DNA of 64,000 bases from Myxococcales bacterium (GCA_016794365.1 JAEUKB010000065.1:62001-126000), one strand, 5' to 3'; shown: positions 26,570 to 36,144, counted from the first letter of the stretch. Notes: generated by a model from the letters alone, not told the origin. Numbers and translations: made by a program.

Positions 26570-27244
26570 ATGCGTCTTGAACTTCCGTCTTGCTGGCAGC
26601 GCGCACTTCAGCACGAGCTGACAGCGGATTCCTTTGCGGCACTTGGTTCCTTTGTAGACGCCGAGCGTCGCCGCTACACGGTCTATCCACCCACGGAAGA
26701 TGTCTGCGCGGCACTCTTCGCGACCCCGCTTGCGTCGGTTCGGCTGGTTCTGATCGGTCAAGATCCCTATCACGGGCCCGGTCAGGCACACGGACTGTGC
26801 TTTTCGGTTCCGCGCGGCATGGCGATTCCGCCGTCTCTGCGCAACATCCTGCGCGAGCTACACAGTGACCTGGGACTTGCGATGCCGCAGCACGGAGACT
26901 TGACCCGCTGGGCGCAGCGCGGTGCGCTCCTGTTGAACAGTGTCCTGACCGTGCGTGAAGGGACAGCGGCTTCGCATGCCAAAAAAGGCTGGGAGCGCAT
27001 CACCGATGCCGTGATCTCGGCGGTATCTGCGCAAGAGCGTCCGGTGGTGTTTGTCCTGTGGGGCAAGCCAGCGGAGCAAAAGCTGTCGCTCATCGATCGC
27101 TCTCGGCACCGCGTTGTGATTCGCACGCATCCGTCGCCGCTGTCGGCCAGTCGGGGTTTTTTGGGAACGCGTCCGTTTTCCGAAATCCAGGCCGCGCTCC
27201 AGCAGCTCGGGCAGCCTCCGTTTGACTTTTCCCTGACGCAGTAA
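26570..27244 (+). CDS. ung: Uracil-DNA glycosylase, family 1
   Basis: 224 residues, typical for Ung. It removes uracil from DNA as the first step of base-excision repair. The water-activating motif GQDPYH lies at 63-68 (Asp65), with LLNSVLTV after it and the DNA-intercalating loop HPSPLS at 187-192 (His187). The ATG at 26570 is preceded by an in-frame GTG at 26567. It appears to be monocistronic or co-transcribed with the membrane protein gene 81 bp downstream. Confidence 0.96.
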   Translation: MRLELPSCWQRALQHELTADSFAALGSFVDAERRRYTVYPPTEDVCAALFATPLASVRLVLIGQDPYHGPGQAHGLCFSVPRGMAIPPSLRNILRELHSDLGLAMPQHGDLTRWAQRGALLLNSVLTVREGTAASHAKKGWERITDAVISAVSAQERPVVFVLWGKPAEQKLSLIDRSRHRVVIRTHPSPLSASRGFLGTRPFSEIQAALQQLGQPPFDFSLTQ

Positions 27245-27325
27245 GCGGCCAGTCCGTCACGTCTTGAGGAGTCGGCGAAGGGTTGCATTGCCCGCCGGAA
27301 TTGCGCACTCTGTCCACTCGACCAG

Positions 27326-28843
27326 ATGTCTGCGACGCCCCGTCATAGTCCGCTCTGGCAACATCCACTTACCTTGGCGGATGAGCTGACACTGCCAGCC
27401 GCGCGACTCAAGGTGATGTATCTGCTGCTGGTGCTTGCGTGTCTGCCGGTGCTGCTCTTGCTCGGGACCGAGCGCTTTGCGCTGCTTGCGCGACTGTCTG
27501 CATGGACGGGACTTTTGCTTGCGGGGCTCCCAACGCTGGCTATTTTGACCAATCGCAAGGCGCGTCCATCGTCGGTGGCTGGGCTGTCTTTGATGATCAC
27601 GCTCTGCTACTTTTTGGCGACGCTGCACGAAGAAAGGCTCCTGCTTCGCTGGGGGGAAGCGCGCATCACAGAGTCCGCAGTCTCTTTGGCCATGATCTAT
27701 GCCGCGCTGGCGATTCCGGTGCTTCAGCTTGGTGCGGCGCTGTGTGGATCGCTCGGTGTTCCCAAGCTGGTTCCGAAACTGGTTTTGCCACTGTCGGATC
27801 GCGCGCTGCTTGGGGGCGGGCTGGTCATTGTGGGCTGGTCGCTGCTCTTTGATCTGCTCCGGCTGCGAGGGGTGGTTCCGCGTCAGCAGCAGCTCATCAG
27901 CGTGCTGTCCATCCTGGCACCGATTGATCTGGGCTATGCGATGGTGCTGATTCCTAGCCTGCGTCCAGGGAAGGAACGGCTCGGCTATCTGTTCTGGGGC
28001 CTGACCTTTGCATCGTCGCTGGTTGCGCTGATGAGTGGCTCGCTGGCGCCGATGGTGCAGCCGCTGTTGGTCTATCTGCTCGGCTGGCTGCTGGTGCGGC
28101 GCAGGCTGCGGGTCTGGCCGATTGTGCTGGGCGTGCTGGCTGTGCTGCTGTTTCAGCCCGTCAAAGGAGAGTTCCGCGCCAAGGTCTGGGATCGCGAAGT
28201 GCGGCTCTCACTGGTCGAGCGAGCGCAGCTCTTTGTCGATCTCTCGGCGCGTCACTGGCTGGGGGGAGAGACGGCCCCGACCGTCGATCGCGAGCGCTCT
28301 GTGAAGGTCGCTGCTGCGCGTACGGCTTCGGCGCTTCAGCTTGCGCACATCATCGAGATGACGCCCGCCGCCGTGCCGCATCAGCTTGGGAAGACCTATC
28401 GCTACTTTCGCTATACGCTGTTGCCGCGCGTGTTCTTTCCCGACAAGCCGAGCGCGCAGTACGCCGATGTCTGGGCGGCTGTGATGTACGGCTATACGAC
28501 GCCCACTGGAACGGCGCACGTCATGGTCGGTCTGCCTCAGCTTGCCGAGGCGTATATCAACTTTGGACTGCTCGGCGGACTGCTTGTGGTGCTGCTGGTT
28601 GGCTTTCTGCTGCGCATCGCCGATGAGATCTTCGCGCACCGGCACGCTGGCACCGGAGCACTGGCGCTGTTTCTGTTCTTTTCACAGCAGGTGATGCGGA
28701 CGTTTGAGGGCTCGGCGGGACAGTTCTGGGGCGGTGTGCTCCAGCAGTTCGGACTCTATGCGCTCTTGCTGTTTTTGTACGGAGCGCTTTTGCGTGCGGC
28801 TCAGCCGAGGCTGTCGTTTCCGAGCGTCCCGACCAGCGTGTGA
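27326..28843 (+). CDS. Polytopic membrane protein, O-antigen/exopolysaccharide polymerase-like
   Basis: 505 residues with about ten to twelve hydrophobic helices (for example VMYLLLVLACLPVLLLLG and ALLLFLYGALLRAA). A large periplasmic loop after about residue 280 contains RYTLLPRVFFPDKPSAQYAD, an arrangement seen in Wzy-type oligosaccharide polymerases and related proteins. This resemblance is the only basis for the call; no glycan cluster is adjacent, although rml genes occur 26 kb away. The 3' end overlaps the convergent miaB by 43 bp. Confidence 0.55.
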   Translation: MSATPRHSPLWQHPLTLADELTLPAARLKVMYLLLVLACLPVLLLLGTERFALLARLSAWTGLLLAGLPTLAILTNRKARPSSVAGLSLMITLCYFLATLHEERLLLRWGEARITESAVSLAMIYAALAIPVLQLGAALCGSLGVPKLVPKLVLPLSDRALLGGGLVIVGWSLLFDLLRLRGVVPRQQQLISVLSILAPIDLGYAMVLIPSLRPGKERLGYLFWGLTFASSLVALMSGSLAPMVQPLLVYLLGWLLVRRRLRVWPIVLGVLAVLLFQPVKGEFRAKVWDREVRLSLVERAQLFVDLSARHWLGGETAPTVDRERSVKVAAARTASALQLAHIIEMTPAAVPHQLGKTYRYFRYTLLPRVFFPDKPSAQYADVWAAVMYGYTTPTGTAHVMVGLPQLAEAYINFGLLGGLLVVLLVGFLLRIADEIFAHRHAGTGALALFLFFSQQVMRTFEGSAGQFWGGVLQQFGLYALLLFLYGALLRAAQPRLSFPSVPTSV

Positions 28844-30315
28844 ACCTTGGCTGCGGTGATGGACACGGGAACCAGCGTTCCGATCAGTGCATCGACATCT
28901 ACGCCGTCCGGGACTTCGATGTTTACGGTGTGATTGCCGCCGGTTCGTCCGCAGATCTGGCTTGGGTTTGCGCGCGATCGTCCTTCTATCAAGATCTGCT
29001 CTGTCCGTCCGACCAGCCGTGCGAGTCGCTTCGCAGTGATCTGCTTTTGCAGGCTCTGTAGCGCGGTCAAGCGACGCGACTTTTCTTCCGCAGAGACATC
29101 ATCGGGCAGCTCCACAGCGGGGGTTCCGGGCCGACGCGAGTACGCAAACGAATAGATGGAATCGTATTCCACTTCCGAAAGAAGCTGCATCGTCTGCTCA
29201 AAGTCGGATGCTGTTTCGCCGGGATATCCAACGATGATGTCCGTCGAAAGTGAGATGTCCGGGCAGACCGTTCGCAGATACGCAATCTTGTCCAGATACG
29301 CTTCGCGGCTGTATTCGCGCGCCATCGCTGCCAGCACCTTCGTCGATCCTGCTTGCACCGGAAGATGAAGCCACGGCTGAAGCGTGCGCAGGTCACGGAA
29401 CGCATCTGCAACCTTGTGCGTAAAGTAGTGCGGATGGCTGGTGGTAAAGCGCAGCCGCAACAGTCCCGGCACGGAATCCACCAGCCGGAGCAGCTCCGCG
29501 AAGTCTTCTCCGTCTGGCATCCCAATCGCATGATACGCGTTGACGTTCTGGCCAATCAGCGTCACTTCGCGCGCGCCCAGCTCGACAAAGCGAGCCACTT
29601 CACGCACCACCTGATCCGCCGGACGCGACACTTCCCGACCGCGCGTACGCGGCACGATGCAGTACGCACAGAAGTTGTCGCAGCCTTTCTGAATCGTCAC
29701 CAGCGCCGTGACGCTGACATCGCTCGGACGAGGATCCGCATCAAGGAACTGATAGTCCTCTACGTCGATGACTTCGGTCTGGGCCAGACGCAGCCGATAG
29801 CGGTTGGCTTTGGGAGAGGTCTGCGGCCAGCTCTCTGTCTGCACCTGTGGACGCAGCTTTTCGTAGTGCGCAGCCAGGTTGGGAATCTGGTCGGGACCGA
29901 AGGTCAGGTCCGCACTGGGAATCCGCTTGAGCAGCGCTTCCCCTTCTTGCTGCGCCACGCAGCCACCAATGGCCACGAGTAGGTTCGGATTGCGCTCTTT
30001 GAGCTTCTGATAGCGACCCGCTGCCGACGCTGCTTTGTTTTCCGCTTTTTCGCGAATCGAGCAGGTGTTCACCACGATCATGTCGGCTTCTTCGACCACT
30101 TCGGTGCGCTCAAAGCCATCACGGCGGAGCACCTCGGTCATTCGCTCGACATCGTAGTCGTTCATCTGACAGCCAAAGGACTCGATGAAGACACGCTTTG
30201 GATGCACGGCAGCTTGAGAGTGGACGGCACCAGCAGCCGACGACTGTGGAGCCGGATAGGAATCTGAGACTGTACTCACAGGGCGCACTTCATCACCGCT
30301 GTTCCTCAAGGTCAA
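28801..30315 (-). CDS. miaB: tRNA-2-methylthio-N6-dimethylallyladenosine synthase MiaB
   Basis: 504 residues. It is a radical SAM methylthiotransferase that adds the 2-methylthio group to i6A37 of tRNA. The N-terminal UPF0004 domain has Cys49, Cys85 and Cys119 for one [4Fe-4S] cluster. The radical SAM motif GCDNFCAYC supplies Cys212, Cys216 and Cys219 for the other. A C-terminal TRAM domain follows (about 430-500). The TTG at 30315 is supported by GGAG five bases upstream; conserved sequence begins only at about residue 40, so a shorter start is possible. MiaA is not nearby. Confidence 0.93.
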   Translation of the reverse strand: MTLRNSGDEVRPVSTVSDSYPAPQSSAAGAVHSQAAVHPKRVFIESFGCQMNDYDVERMTEVLRRDGFERTEVVEEADMIVVNTCSIREKAENKAASAAGRYQKLKERNPNLLVAIGGCVAQQEGEALLKRIPSADLTFGPDQIPNLAAHYEKLRPQVQTESWPQTSPKANRYRLRLAQTEVIDVEDYQFLDADPRPSDVSVTALVTIQKGCDNFCAYCIVPRTRGREVSRPADQVVREVARFVELGAREVTLIGQNVNAYHAIGMPDGEDFAELLRLVDSVPGLLRLRFTTSHPHYFTHKVADAFRDLRTLQPWLHLPVQAGSTKVLAAMAREYSREAYLDKIAYLRTVCPDISLSTDIIVGYPGETASDFEQTMQLLSEVEYDSIYSFAYSRRPGTPAVELPDDVSAEEKSRRLTALQSLQKQITAKRLARLVGRTEQILIEGRSRANPSQICGRTGGNHTVNIEVPDGVDVDALIGTLVPVSITAAKVHTLVGTLGNDSLG

Positions 30316-30443
30316 GCACGCTCCACTTCGGATGCTGGCTCTGCGCTGGTTTTCCTACCGCTACTCGACTCGTTCTCCGGCTAGACGCTCCGACGAGCAT
30401 CGGGCTATGATGGACGCTTATCCGCCGCGTTTGCTGATGCACT

Positions 30444-30448
30444 GGGAG
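30444..30448 (+). promoter_or_regulatory. Shine-Dalgarno sequence deciding the GAF-STAS start
   Basis: GGGAG lies eight bases before the GTG at 30457. The GTG at 30448 overlaps it and cannot use it, so translation most likely begins at 30457. Confidence 0.5.
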
Positions 30449-30456
30449 TGATTCGG

Positions 30457-31398
30457 GTGGAGCCATCGCGTACGCCAAATGCGCTTTCTCTGGTGTCTTT
30501 GCTGACGGAAGCAGCCGGACTGCTCGCGGCTGTCAAGAGCTTTGCAGAGATGGGCGATACAGTGTTTGCGGTGATCGATCAGATGGTCACTGTGGAATAC
30601 GGAGGCTTCTTCTGTATCGATCCCATCGACGGCAAGCTGCGTCTTTACACCGTGCGTGGCTTTTCGGCAGAAGAGCGCATCGAAGCGGAACGGACAGCGG
30701 CTGATCGGCATCCGGGCTGGGTCATTCGTACCGGACAGATGCTCCATGTGCCGGACATTGATGCGGACGTAGAGAAACGTACGACGGACAGTCCCGGACA
30801 CAAAAGGAAGCTCCGTTCGCGGCTGTTTATGCCAATCTTCAGCGCGCAGGTCTGCGTCGGTGCCTACGGTCTGGCGAGCGCAGAGCCGAACCACTTTACA
30901 GACACGCACATTGCGATGCTGCGCTATGCCGCCAGCCTGACTGGTGCCACGTACGGAAGCCTGGCCAACGAACAGAAGCTTCAGCGACAGCTACAGGTTG
31001 TGTCGGAAAAACAGCGCGAGCTGCTGCTGCTGTCTTCACCAGTCATTGAAGTCTGGGACCGGACGTTGGCGCTTCCCATCATCGGAAACATCGACGAAGA
31101 GCGCGCGTCCCACATGGCGCAGACGCTCCTGGCGATGATCGTGGCGCATCGTGCGCAGACTGTGATCTTGGACTTTACCGGAACCGCTACGCTCGGTACG
31201 CAATCGGCGCTGGCCATTCATCGAATCGTCTCTGCGGTGCGGCTGCTCGGAAGTCGCTGTGTGTTTTCAGGCGTCTCGCCACAGCTTGCGACTTCGCTGG
31301 CCACGCACCTGGGCGAGCGTCCATCCGATCTGCAACAGATTCAGTCGTATGCAACCTTGAAACAAGCACTGGCTATGCGCAAAAGTCCCATGTCCTAA
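30457..31398 (+). CDS. GAF-STAS protein, RsbR-like stressosome component
   Basis: 313 residues. An N-terminal GAF-type sensory domain (about 15-175) is followed by a short helical linker and a STAS domain (about 195-300) that begins SPVIEVWDRTLALPIIG, as in RsbR co-antagonists. Of the two phosphorylated positions in RsbR-type STAS domains, the first region reads TATLGT in place of the usual VxxVDT, keeping Thr but losing Asp. The second reads FSGVSP in place of TGIxP, with Ser replacing Thr. RsbS and RsbT genes are not adjacent, so membership of a full stressosome is inferred. The neighbouring methyltransferase starts 36 bp downstream. Confidence 0.75.
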   Translation: MEPSRTPNALSLVSLLTEAAGLLAAVKSFAEMGDTVFAVIDQMVTVEYGGFFCIDPIDGKLRLYTVRGFSAEERIEAERTAADRHPGWVIRTGQMLHVPDIDADVEKRTTDSPGHKRKLRSRLFMPIFSAQVCVGAYGLASAEPNHFTDTHIAMLRYAASLTGATYGSLANEQKLQRQLQVVSEKQRELLLLSSPVIEVWDRTLALPIIGNIDEERASHMAQTLLAMIVAHRAQTVILDFTGTATLGTQSALAIHRIVSAVRLLGSRCVFSGVSPQLATSLATHLGERPSDLQQIQSYATLKQALAMRKSPMS

Positions 31399-31434
31399 CC
31401 GCTGGACTGGGTCCGTGTAGGAAGGCGAGCACAC

Positions 31435-32253
31435 ATGGATAACCTCGGAGCAAATGGCCGCAAGCGTGACGGATTGCCCGTCGATTTTGGACGCACTGCG
31501 CAGGACTACGTGAATCATCGGGTGGGCTTTCCTGACTCTCTGTTTGAGCGGCTGCGTGACAAGCGCATTGGGACTCCGGGACAGGTGGTGCTCGACTTGG
31601 GAACGGGAACAGGCGTCATGGCGCGGGGCTTTGCGCGCAGCGGCTGTCAGGTGACTGGGCTCGATATCTCTCCGTTGCTGATTGCAGAATCGAAGAAGCT
31701 GGATGCCCAAGCTGGCGTCAAGATCGAGTACATCCTGGGACCGGCAGAGAGCATTCCGCTTCCGCCGAGCAGCATCGATGTGGTGAGCGCCGGACAGTGC
31801 TGGCACTGGTTTGATCGTCGCGCAGTGCTCAGCGAAGTGCTGCGGCTGCTGCGGCCCGGTGGTGTGCTGATGCTCGCTGCGTTTGACTGGATTCCGTTTG
31901 GCCGCAACGTCGTCGAGCTAACCGAAGAGCTGATCGAACGGCACAATCCCGCGCAGCCCAAGCCGCACATCCGACTGGCGATGGGCGCTGGCCTGTATCC
32001 GCCGTTTGTGCGGGATCTCTCAGAAGGTGGGCTCTGCGACATTGAAACCTGGTCCTACGATCACCCGGTTCGCTATTCCCATGCGGGCTGGCGAGGCCGG
32101 ATTCGCGCGAGTCAAGGTGTCGGAGCGTCACTCCCGGCTCCCAAAGTTGCGGCCTTTGATGAAGAGCTGGCGCAGCTTCTGCGAACGCACTTTCCGACAG
32201 ATCCCATCGACATTCCGCATCGCGTCTGGGTCGTACACGGACGGAAGCCGTAG
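31435..32253 (+). CDS. Class I SAM-dependent methyltransferase
   Basis: 272 residues. A Methyltransferase_11-type Rossmann domain has motif I VLDLGTGTGVMARGF and the acidic motif II GLDIS, then motif IV SIDVVSAGQCWHWFD. The post-motif region LRLLRPGGVLMLAAFD fits small-molecule methyltransferases. The substrate is unknown. AGGAAGG precedes the ATG at good spacing. It may share a transcript with the GAF-STAS gene. Confidence 0.85.
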   Translation: MDNLGANGRKRDGLPVDFGRTAQDYVNHRVGFPDSLFERLRDKRIGTPGQVVLDLGTGTGVMARGFARSGCQVTGLDISPLLIAESKKLDAQAGVKIEYILGPAESIPLPPSSIDVVSAGQCWHWFDRRAVLSEVLRLLRPGGVLMLAAFDWIPFGRNVVELTEELIERHNPAQPKPHIRLAMGAGLYPPFVRDLSEGGLCDIETWSYDHPVRYSHAGWRGRIRASQGVGASLPAPKVAAFDEELAQLLRTHFPTDPIDIPHRVWVVHGRKP

Positions 32254-32352
32254 CGGCATCGCGTGGCTCGTTCCTACGTGGCTTTTTCCCGCGTCCTTCT
32301 TGCTGCGGCTGCGACGGAACGCGGTCGATCCTGTAGCGGCTCGGAGTTTCGA

Positions 32353-32382
32353 TTGACAGACTCCGCTTTCGCAAAATACGGT
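32353..32382 (+). promoter_or_regulatory. Candidate promoter of the GH15-like gene
   Basis: TTGACA (32353-32358) is a perfect -35 box. TACGGT 18 bases later is only a weak -10. The ATG follows at 32390, so this promoter would give an almost leaderless mRNA; no Shine-Dalgarno sequence is present. Confidence 0.25.
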
Positions 32383-32389
32383 CCGGCCC

Positions 32390-34699
32390 ATGAAGCGAAG
32401 ACTGGGCCTTTTGGCAGGATCCGTACTCCTCAGCTTGGCGACGAGCGCTAGCGCCGACAAGCCGCTGCGAACCTGGAACTACCTGACGACCGGCAACGGT
32501 CATGGCTTCCAGATTTTCGATACCAACAAGAACAAGATCACCCATTTTTTGGAAGCGCCGTATCGCTATCTTCGGCCTCGATCGGATCCGCGCTCCGACG
32601 GCTATGGACGGCGCAATTTGGCCTACGACTTCTACTTCGGACTGCGCGGACCGAGCGGCGGCGGCTGGTTAAACGGAGGCACCGCAGGCGACGCGAGCTA
32701 CGTCGAAGAAACCAACATCATCAAGGTTCCGATCACCCTCGCAGGAATCAGCGCAGAGACGTACTACTTTTCGCCGTTTGGCTTTGAAGGAAACGCGATG
32801 ATCGCGATCCTGAAGGCGACGAGCGCGAGCGAAGGTTTTGCGCTGTTTAACTTCCACATGGGAGACGGCTCGCCGGATACACCGAACGCCAACGGAGAGC
32901 GCCTAAAAGTCCTGTCCGATGGCAAGTCGATTGCCGAGACGGGCGTCGGCGGTGGCGCGATGATCTATGTGCCGATTACCGCTCCTTCGCGCATCGACTG
33001 CGATGGCGTCTATAACAAGGTCAGCTCGGGACAGTCGCTCGGCGACAATCGGACGTGCAGCGGAACAGACATTGTTCCAGCTTTCCAAGCGACGCTGGAC
33101 AGTGGCCACATGGCGGTGGCGACGCTGTTTGTGGAAAACGAAGCCGATGCAGAGTCGATGCTGTCCCAGTTCAAGACCTGGCTGGCAGGACGCGGTGCCG
33201 CGCAGCTTCTGACCGATGCACTGGCGGAATGGACCGCGTGGCGCAAGCCGCTGCCGCAGGGACTGGCGCTGTGTACGGAAGACGAAAAGAAGCTGTGGCG
33301 ACAGAGCGAAGCAGTGCTGCGGATGGGCCAAGTCCGTCAGCCGAACACGGCTTCGCGCAAAAACAACGGCATGGTCTTGGCTAGCTTGCCGCCGGGAGAG
33401 TGGCATACCGGCTGGGTCCGTGACGCGCTCTACGCGGTGGTTGCGCTGGCGCGGATGGGACACTTTGCCGAGACCAAGATGGCGCTGAACTTTTTCCTCA
33501 ACGCAGAGCCGGTGAGCAAGTTCAGTTCGTACGTCTCGGGGGCCAGCTATCGCATCTCGGTCTGTCGCTACTTTGGAACGGGGGAAGAAGAAGGGGACTA
33601 TTCCGGTCAGCAGACTCCGAACGTCGAGATCGATGGCTGGGGCATGATGCTATGGGCCGCGCGACAGTATGTCGATGCATCGGGAGACACGGCGTGGCTG
33701 TCGGAAAAAGTTCGCGGTGGTGTCTCGGTCTATGACGCGCTCTACAGTGGAGTGGCGGAGCCGCTGCGCAAAAACACCGAGTCTTCAGGAATTGCCAAGG
33801 CAGACTCGTCGATCTGGGAAGTTCACGACGAAAACAAGAAGCACTTTGCGTACACCACGCTCGCGACAATTCGCGGCTTCTGTGACTTTGCGCAGCTTGC
33901 AAACAAGGCCAGCAAAGCCAGTGATGCGACGACGTATCGCGGCCTGGCGAGCAAAGCGAGAGATGGCTTTTGGGCCTCGTTCCTCGATCGCGATGGTGCG
34001 ATCGCTGGTTCGATTGAAGAGCTGGCGCAGAACCAGTACCTAGACGGAGCGGTCGTCGAAGCGTTTACCTGGAACGTGCTGCGCGATGCGGAATACCTGG
34101 GCAGAACCGGCAAGGCCACGCTGGATGTTCTGGGACGACTGCGCGTCGAAAGCGGCGGCTTTAAGCGCAACGACGACGGCAAGTCTTCCTACGACAACAA
34201 CGAGTGGATCTTGATCGACATGCGCATTGCCGATGCCCTGTGGCGCGCCGGTCGCGAAGGGGAAGCCGCAGGCATCATGAAGATGCTCATCGACAAAGCC
34301 AGCGTGAACAACAACCTGCTGCCCGAGCTATATAACGCCGTGCGCGCCGACGGAGCCGTTGGCAAGTACGCAGGCAGCATCCCGATGGTTGGGTACGGGG
34401 GCGGTGCGTATGTGCTGACGATGCTCGATCGCTCGGGCTTGATTGAGCCAAACGACTGCGGCGATGGAATGGGCAACAAAAGCTCGGGCCGGGCGCTCAA
34501 GTGCTCGGATGAGCCCGTGACACCGACCAACCCTGGCAGTCCCAATACGCCAAGCGCCGACGAGATTCCGTTTGAAAATGCATGTCTGTGCGGAATCGGT
34601 GCGCGGCATGGCAGTCCGAGTCCGTGGGTGTTTCTCTCGGTGTCTGCGATGGTGGCTGTCCTGCTTCGGCGTCGGCTCGGTCGGGGAGGTCGCTCGTAA
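32390..34699 (+). CDS. Secreted GH15/glucoamylase-like glycosidase with MYXO-CTERM-like tail
   Basis: 769 residues. A signal peptide (about 1-22, ending SASA) is followed by an N-terminal beta domain and an (alpha/alpha)6 barrel resembling glycoside hydrolase family 15: GEWHTGWVRDALYAVVALAR, EIDGWGMMLWAARQYV, SSIWEVHDENKKHFAY and DGAVVEAFTWNVL. Glu residues in IWEVHDE and near LPELYNA are candidates for the catalytic acid and base. The last 40 residues form a sorting signal: Cys pair ACLCGIG, a hydrophobic helix and an Arg-rich end (LLRRRLGRGGRS), like the MYXO-CTERM signals of Myxococcota. The stop overlaps the start of the next gene (TAATG), so the two are translationally coupled. The substrate is probably an alpha-glucan, by inference. 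Confidence 0.75.
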   Translation: MKRRLGLLAGSVLLSLATSASADKPLRTWNYLTTGNGHGFQIFDTNKNKITHFLEAPYRYLRPRSDPRSDGYGRRNLAYDFYFGLRGPSGGGWLNGGTAGDASYVEETNIIKVPITLAGISAETYYFSPFGFEGNAMIAILKATSASEGFALFNFHMGDGSPDTPNANGERLKVLSDGKSIAETGVGGGAMIYVPITAPSRIDCDGVYNKVSSGQSLGDNRTCSGTDIVPAFQATLDSGHMAVATLFVENEADAESMLSQFKTWLAGRGAAQLLTDALAEWTAWRKPLPQGLALCTEDEKKLWRQSEAVLRMGQVRQPNTASRKNNGMVLASLPPGEWHTGWVRDALYAVVALARMGHFAETKMALNFFLNAEPVSKFSSYVSGASYRISVCRYFGTGEEEGDYSGQQTPNVEIDGWGMMLWAARQYVDASGDTAWLSEKVRGGVSVYDALYSGVAEPLRKNTESSGIAKADSSIWEVHDENKKHFAYTTLATIRGFCDFAQLANKASKASDATTYRGLASKARDGFWASFLDRDGAIAGSIEELAQNQYLDGAVVEAFTWNVLRDAEYLGRTGKATLDVLGRLRVESGGFKRNDDGKSSYDNNEWILIDMRIADALWRAGREGEAAGIMKMLIDKASVNNNLLPELYNAVRADGAVGKYAGSIPMVGYGGGAYVLTMLDRSGLIEPNDCGDGMGNKSSGRALKCSDEPVTPTNPGSPNTPSADEIPFENACLCGIGARHGSPSPWVFLSVSAMVAVLLRRRLGRGGRS

Positions 34700-36144
34700 T
34701 GGCGACGGTCAGCATGCGAGCAATCCTGGCTTCCGTCTGGGCGCTGTCGGTGGGACTTTGTCTGTCTGCGGCGGCTGAAGAGCTGCCGGGTCAGGCTGCC
34801 CAAGCTGAGTCGCGACCGGGCATGGGCGTGACGATTGGTCCGGTGGATCTCAAGGCGACAGGCTATCTGCGTGCGCCGCTGCGGCTGTCGTTTCGGAGTC
34901 GCGGCGACTCGGTGCCAGAAGGCGAAGGTCGCTACAACATTCACACGCCCTGGCTGGTGGATGACGACTACTTTCGCTCGGGCTTCCAGTACACGCGCCT
35001 GCAAGAGTCTGACTGGTCCGAGCTGTACTTTTCCGCCCAGAGCAAGTACCTGACCGCCGATGTAGCGCTGATGGGATCGCTCTTTACTGACTGGGCGCGA
35101 CCGCTGCTCGACCGTCAGTGGGGCATTGCGCAGGGCTCGGTGACGTTTCGCTATGAGTCGCTGGGTCCACAGCTTCGCTTCCGCATGCACATTCGCGCAG
35201 GAGCCTTCTGGGATCGGTTCGGCTGGCTGGAAAACTACGACACGTACGTGTTTGGCCGTACGCACCAGATGGGCGGACAGGTTCGGCTCGAGTTCGAGAC
35301 AAAGCCGGTCACGATCTGGCTGCTACAAGGCGTCGGTGCGCACCTTGATGCGATTGAAGCCAACCAGGGCCTGACGCTGATGAACTACCTGCACTTGGGC
35401 GCAAGCATCCACAAGGTGGCGCACCTCGGCTTTTACTTCATCGATACGCTCGCGCAGGACAAGCGGCAGCTCAAAGAAGTGCAGGACGCTTCCATGCGCG
35501 TGGTCGGATTGGATCTGCGACTCAATCCGTTCTTTGGGAACTTTTACCTGGCTGGCTCGCTGACGACGGCGGCGCAGGCGCAGTATCTGAGCCCGGTGCT
35601 GGAAGTGATGCACTCGTGGGGCGGTCGCGGCTTTACGGAAAACTATCTAGGAACCGACAAGAGCGACGGAACCGGATCGCTGTATAGCCTGGCGGGCGAG
35701 TACACCTTCAGCTTGCGGCGCGTGCTGTCTGCGGTCGCTCCCGAGCGCGGCGGATTTTTGCGCGGCGGCGATGTCCAGTGGAAGTGGTTTGGGCTGACGG
35801 CCTATGCCAAGAGCAAGCAGGTGGATCCTGATCCCACCATCAACCGCGACGGACGGCTGGCGTTTAAGTGGGGCACCGAGCTGTTCTATCAGCCGCTGTC
35901 GTTTCTGTTTGCAGCGCTGCGCTACGACCGCGTGATCATCGACGTACAAGACGATGCATCCGCGTTTCGCATCCTGTCGCCCCGGATTGGCGCAACGGTG
36001 AACTGGCTGCTGGGAGCGCAGATCTTTTTGCAGTATTCGCGCTACGTTTATGGCGATCGCGTGCGGCTGCGTCCCGGGCAAGTGGCGCTCGAGACGATTC
36101 CCGATACGGATGTCGTCAAGCTGCAAGCGCAGGTGTCGTTCTAG
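34699..36144 (+). CDS. Outer-membrane beta-barrel protein
   Basis: 481 residues from the ATG that overlaps the upstream stop by one base, with GGGGAGG ten or so bases before it. A signal peptide (ILASVWALSVGLCLSAAA) is followed by alternating amphipathic strands with many aromatic girdle residues (TGYLRAPLRLSFRSRG, FLFAALRYDRVIIDV) and a C-terminal Phe (KLQAQVSF), the mark of outer-membrane barrels. The family is not recognised. Coupling to a secreted glycosidase suggests a role in glycan binding, uptake or display. Confidence 0.72.
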   Translation: MATVSMRAILASVWALSVGLCLSAAAEELPGQAAQAESRPGMGVTIGPVDLKATGYLRAPLRLSFRSRGDSVPEGEGRYNIHTPWLVDDDYFRSGFQYTRLQESDWSELYFSAQSKYLTADVALMGSLFTDWARPLLDRQWGIAQGSVTFRYESLGPQLRFRMHIRAGAFWDRFGWLENYDTYVFGRTHQMGGQVRLEFETKPVTIWLLQGVGAHLDAIEANQGLTLMNYLHLGASIHKVAHLGFYFIDTLAQDKRQLKEVQDASMRVVGLDLRLNPFFGNFYLAGSLTTAAQAQYLSPVLEVMHSWGGRGFTENYLGTDKSDGTGSLYSLAGEYTFSLRRVLSAVAPERGGFLRGGDVQWKWFGLTAYAKSKQVDPDPTINRDGRLAFKWGTELFYQPLSFLFAALRYDRVIIDVQDDASAFRILSPRIGATVNWLLGAQIFLQYSRYVYGDRVRLRPGQVALETIPDTDVVKLQAQVSF

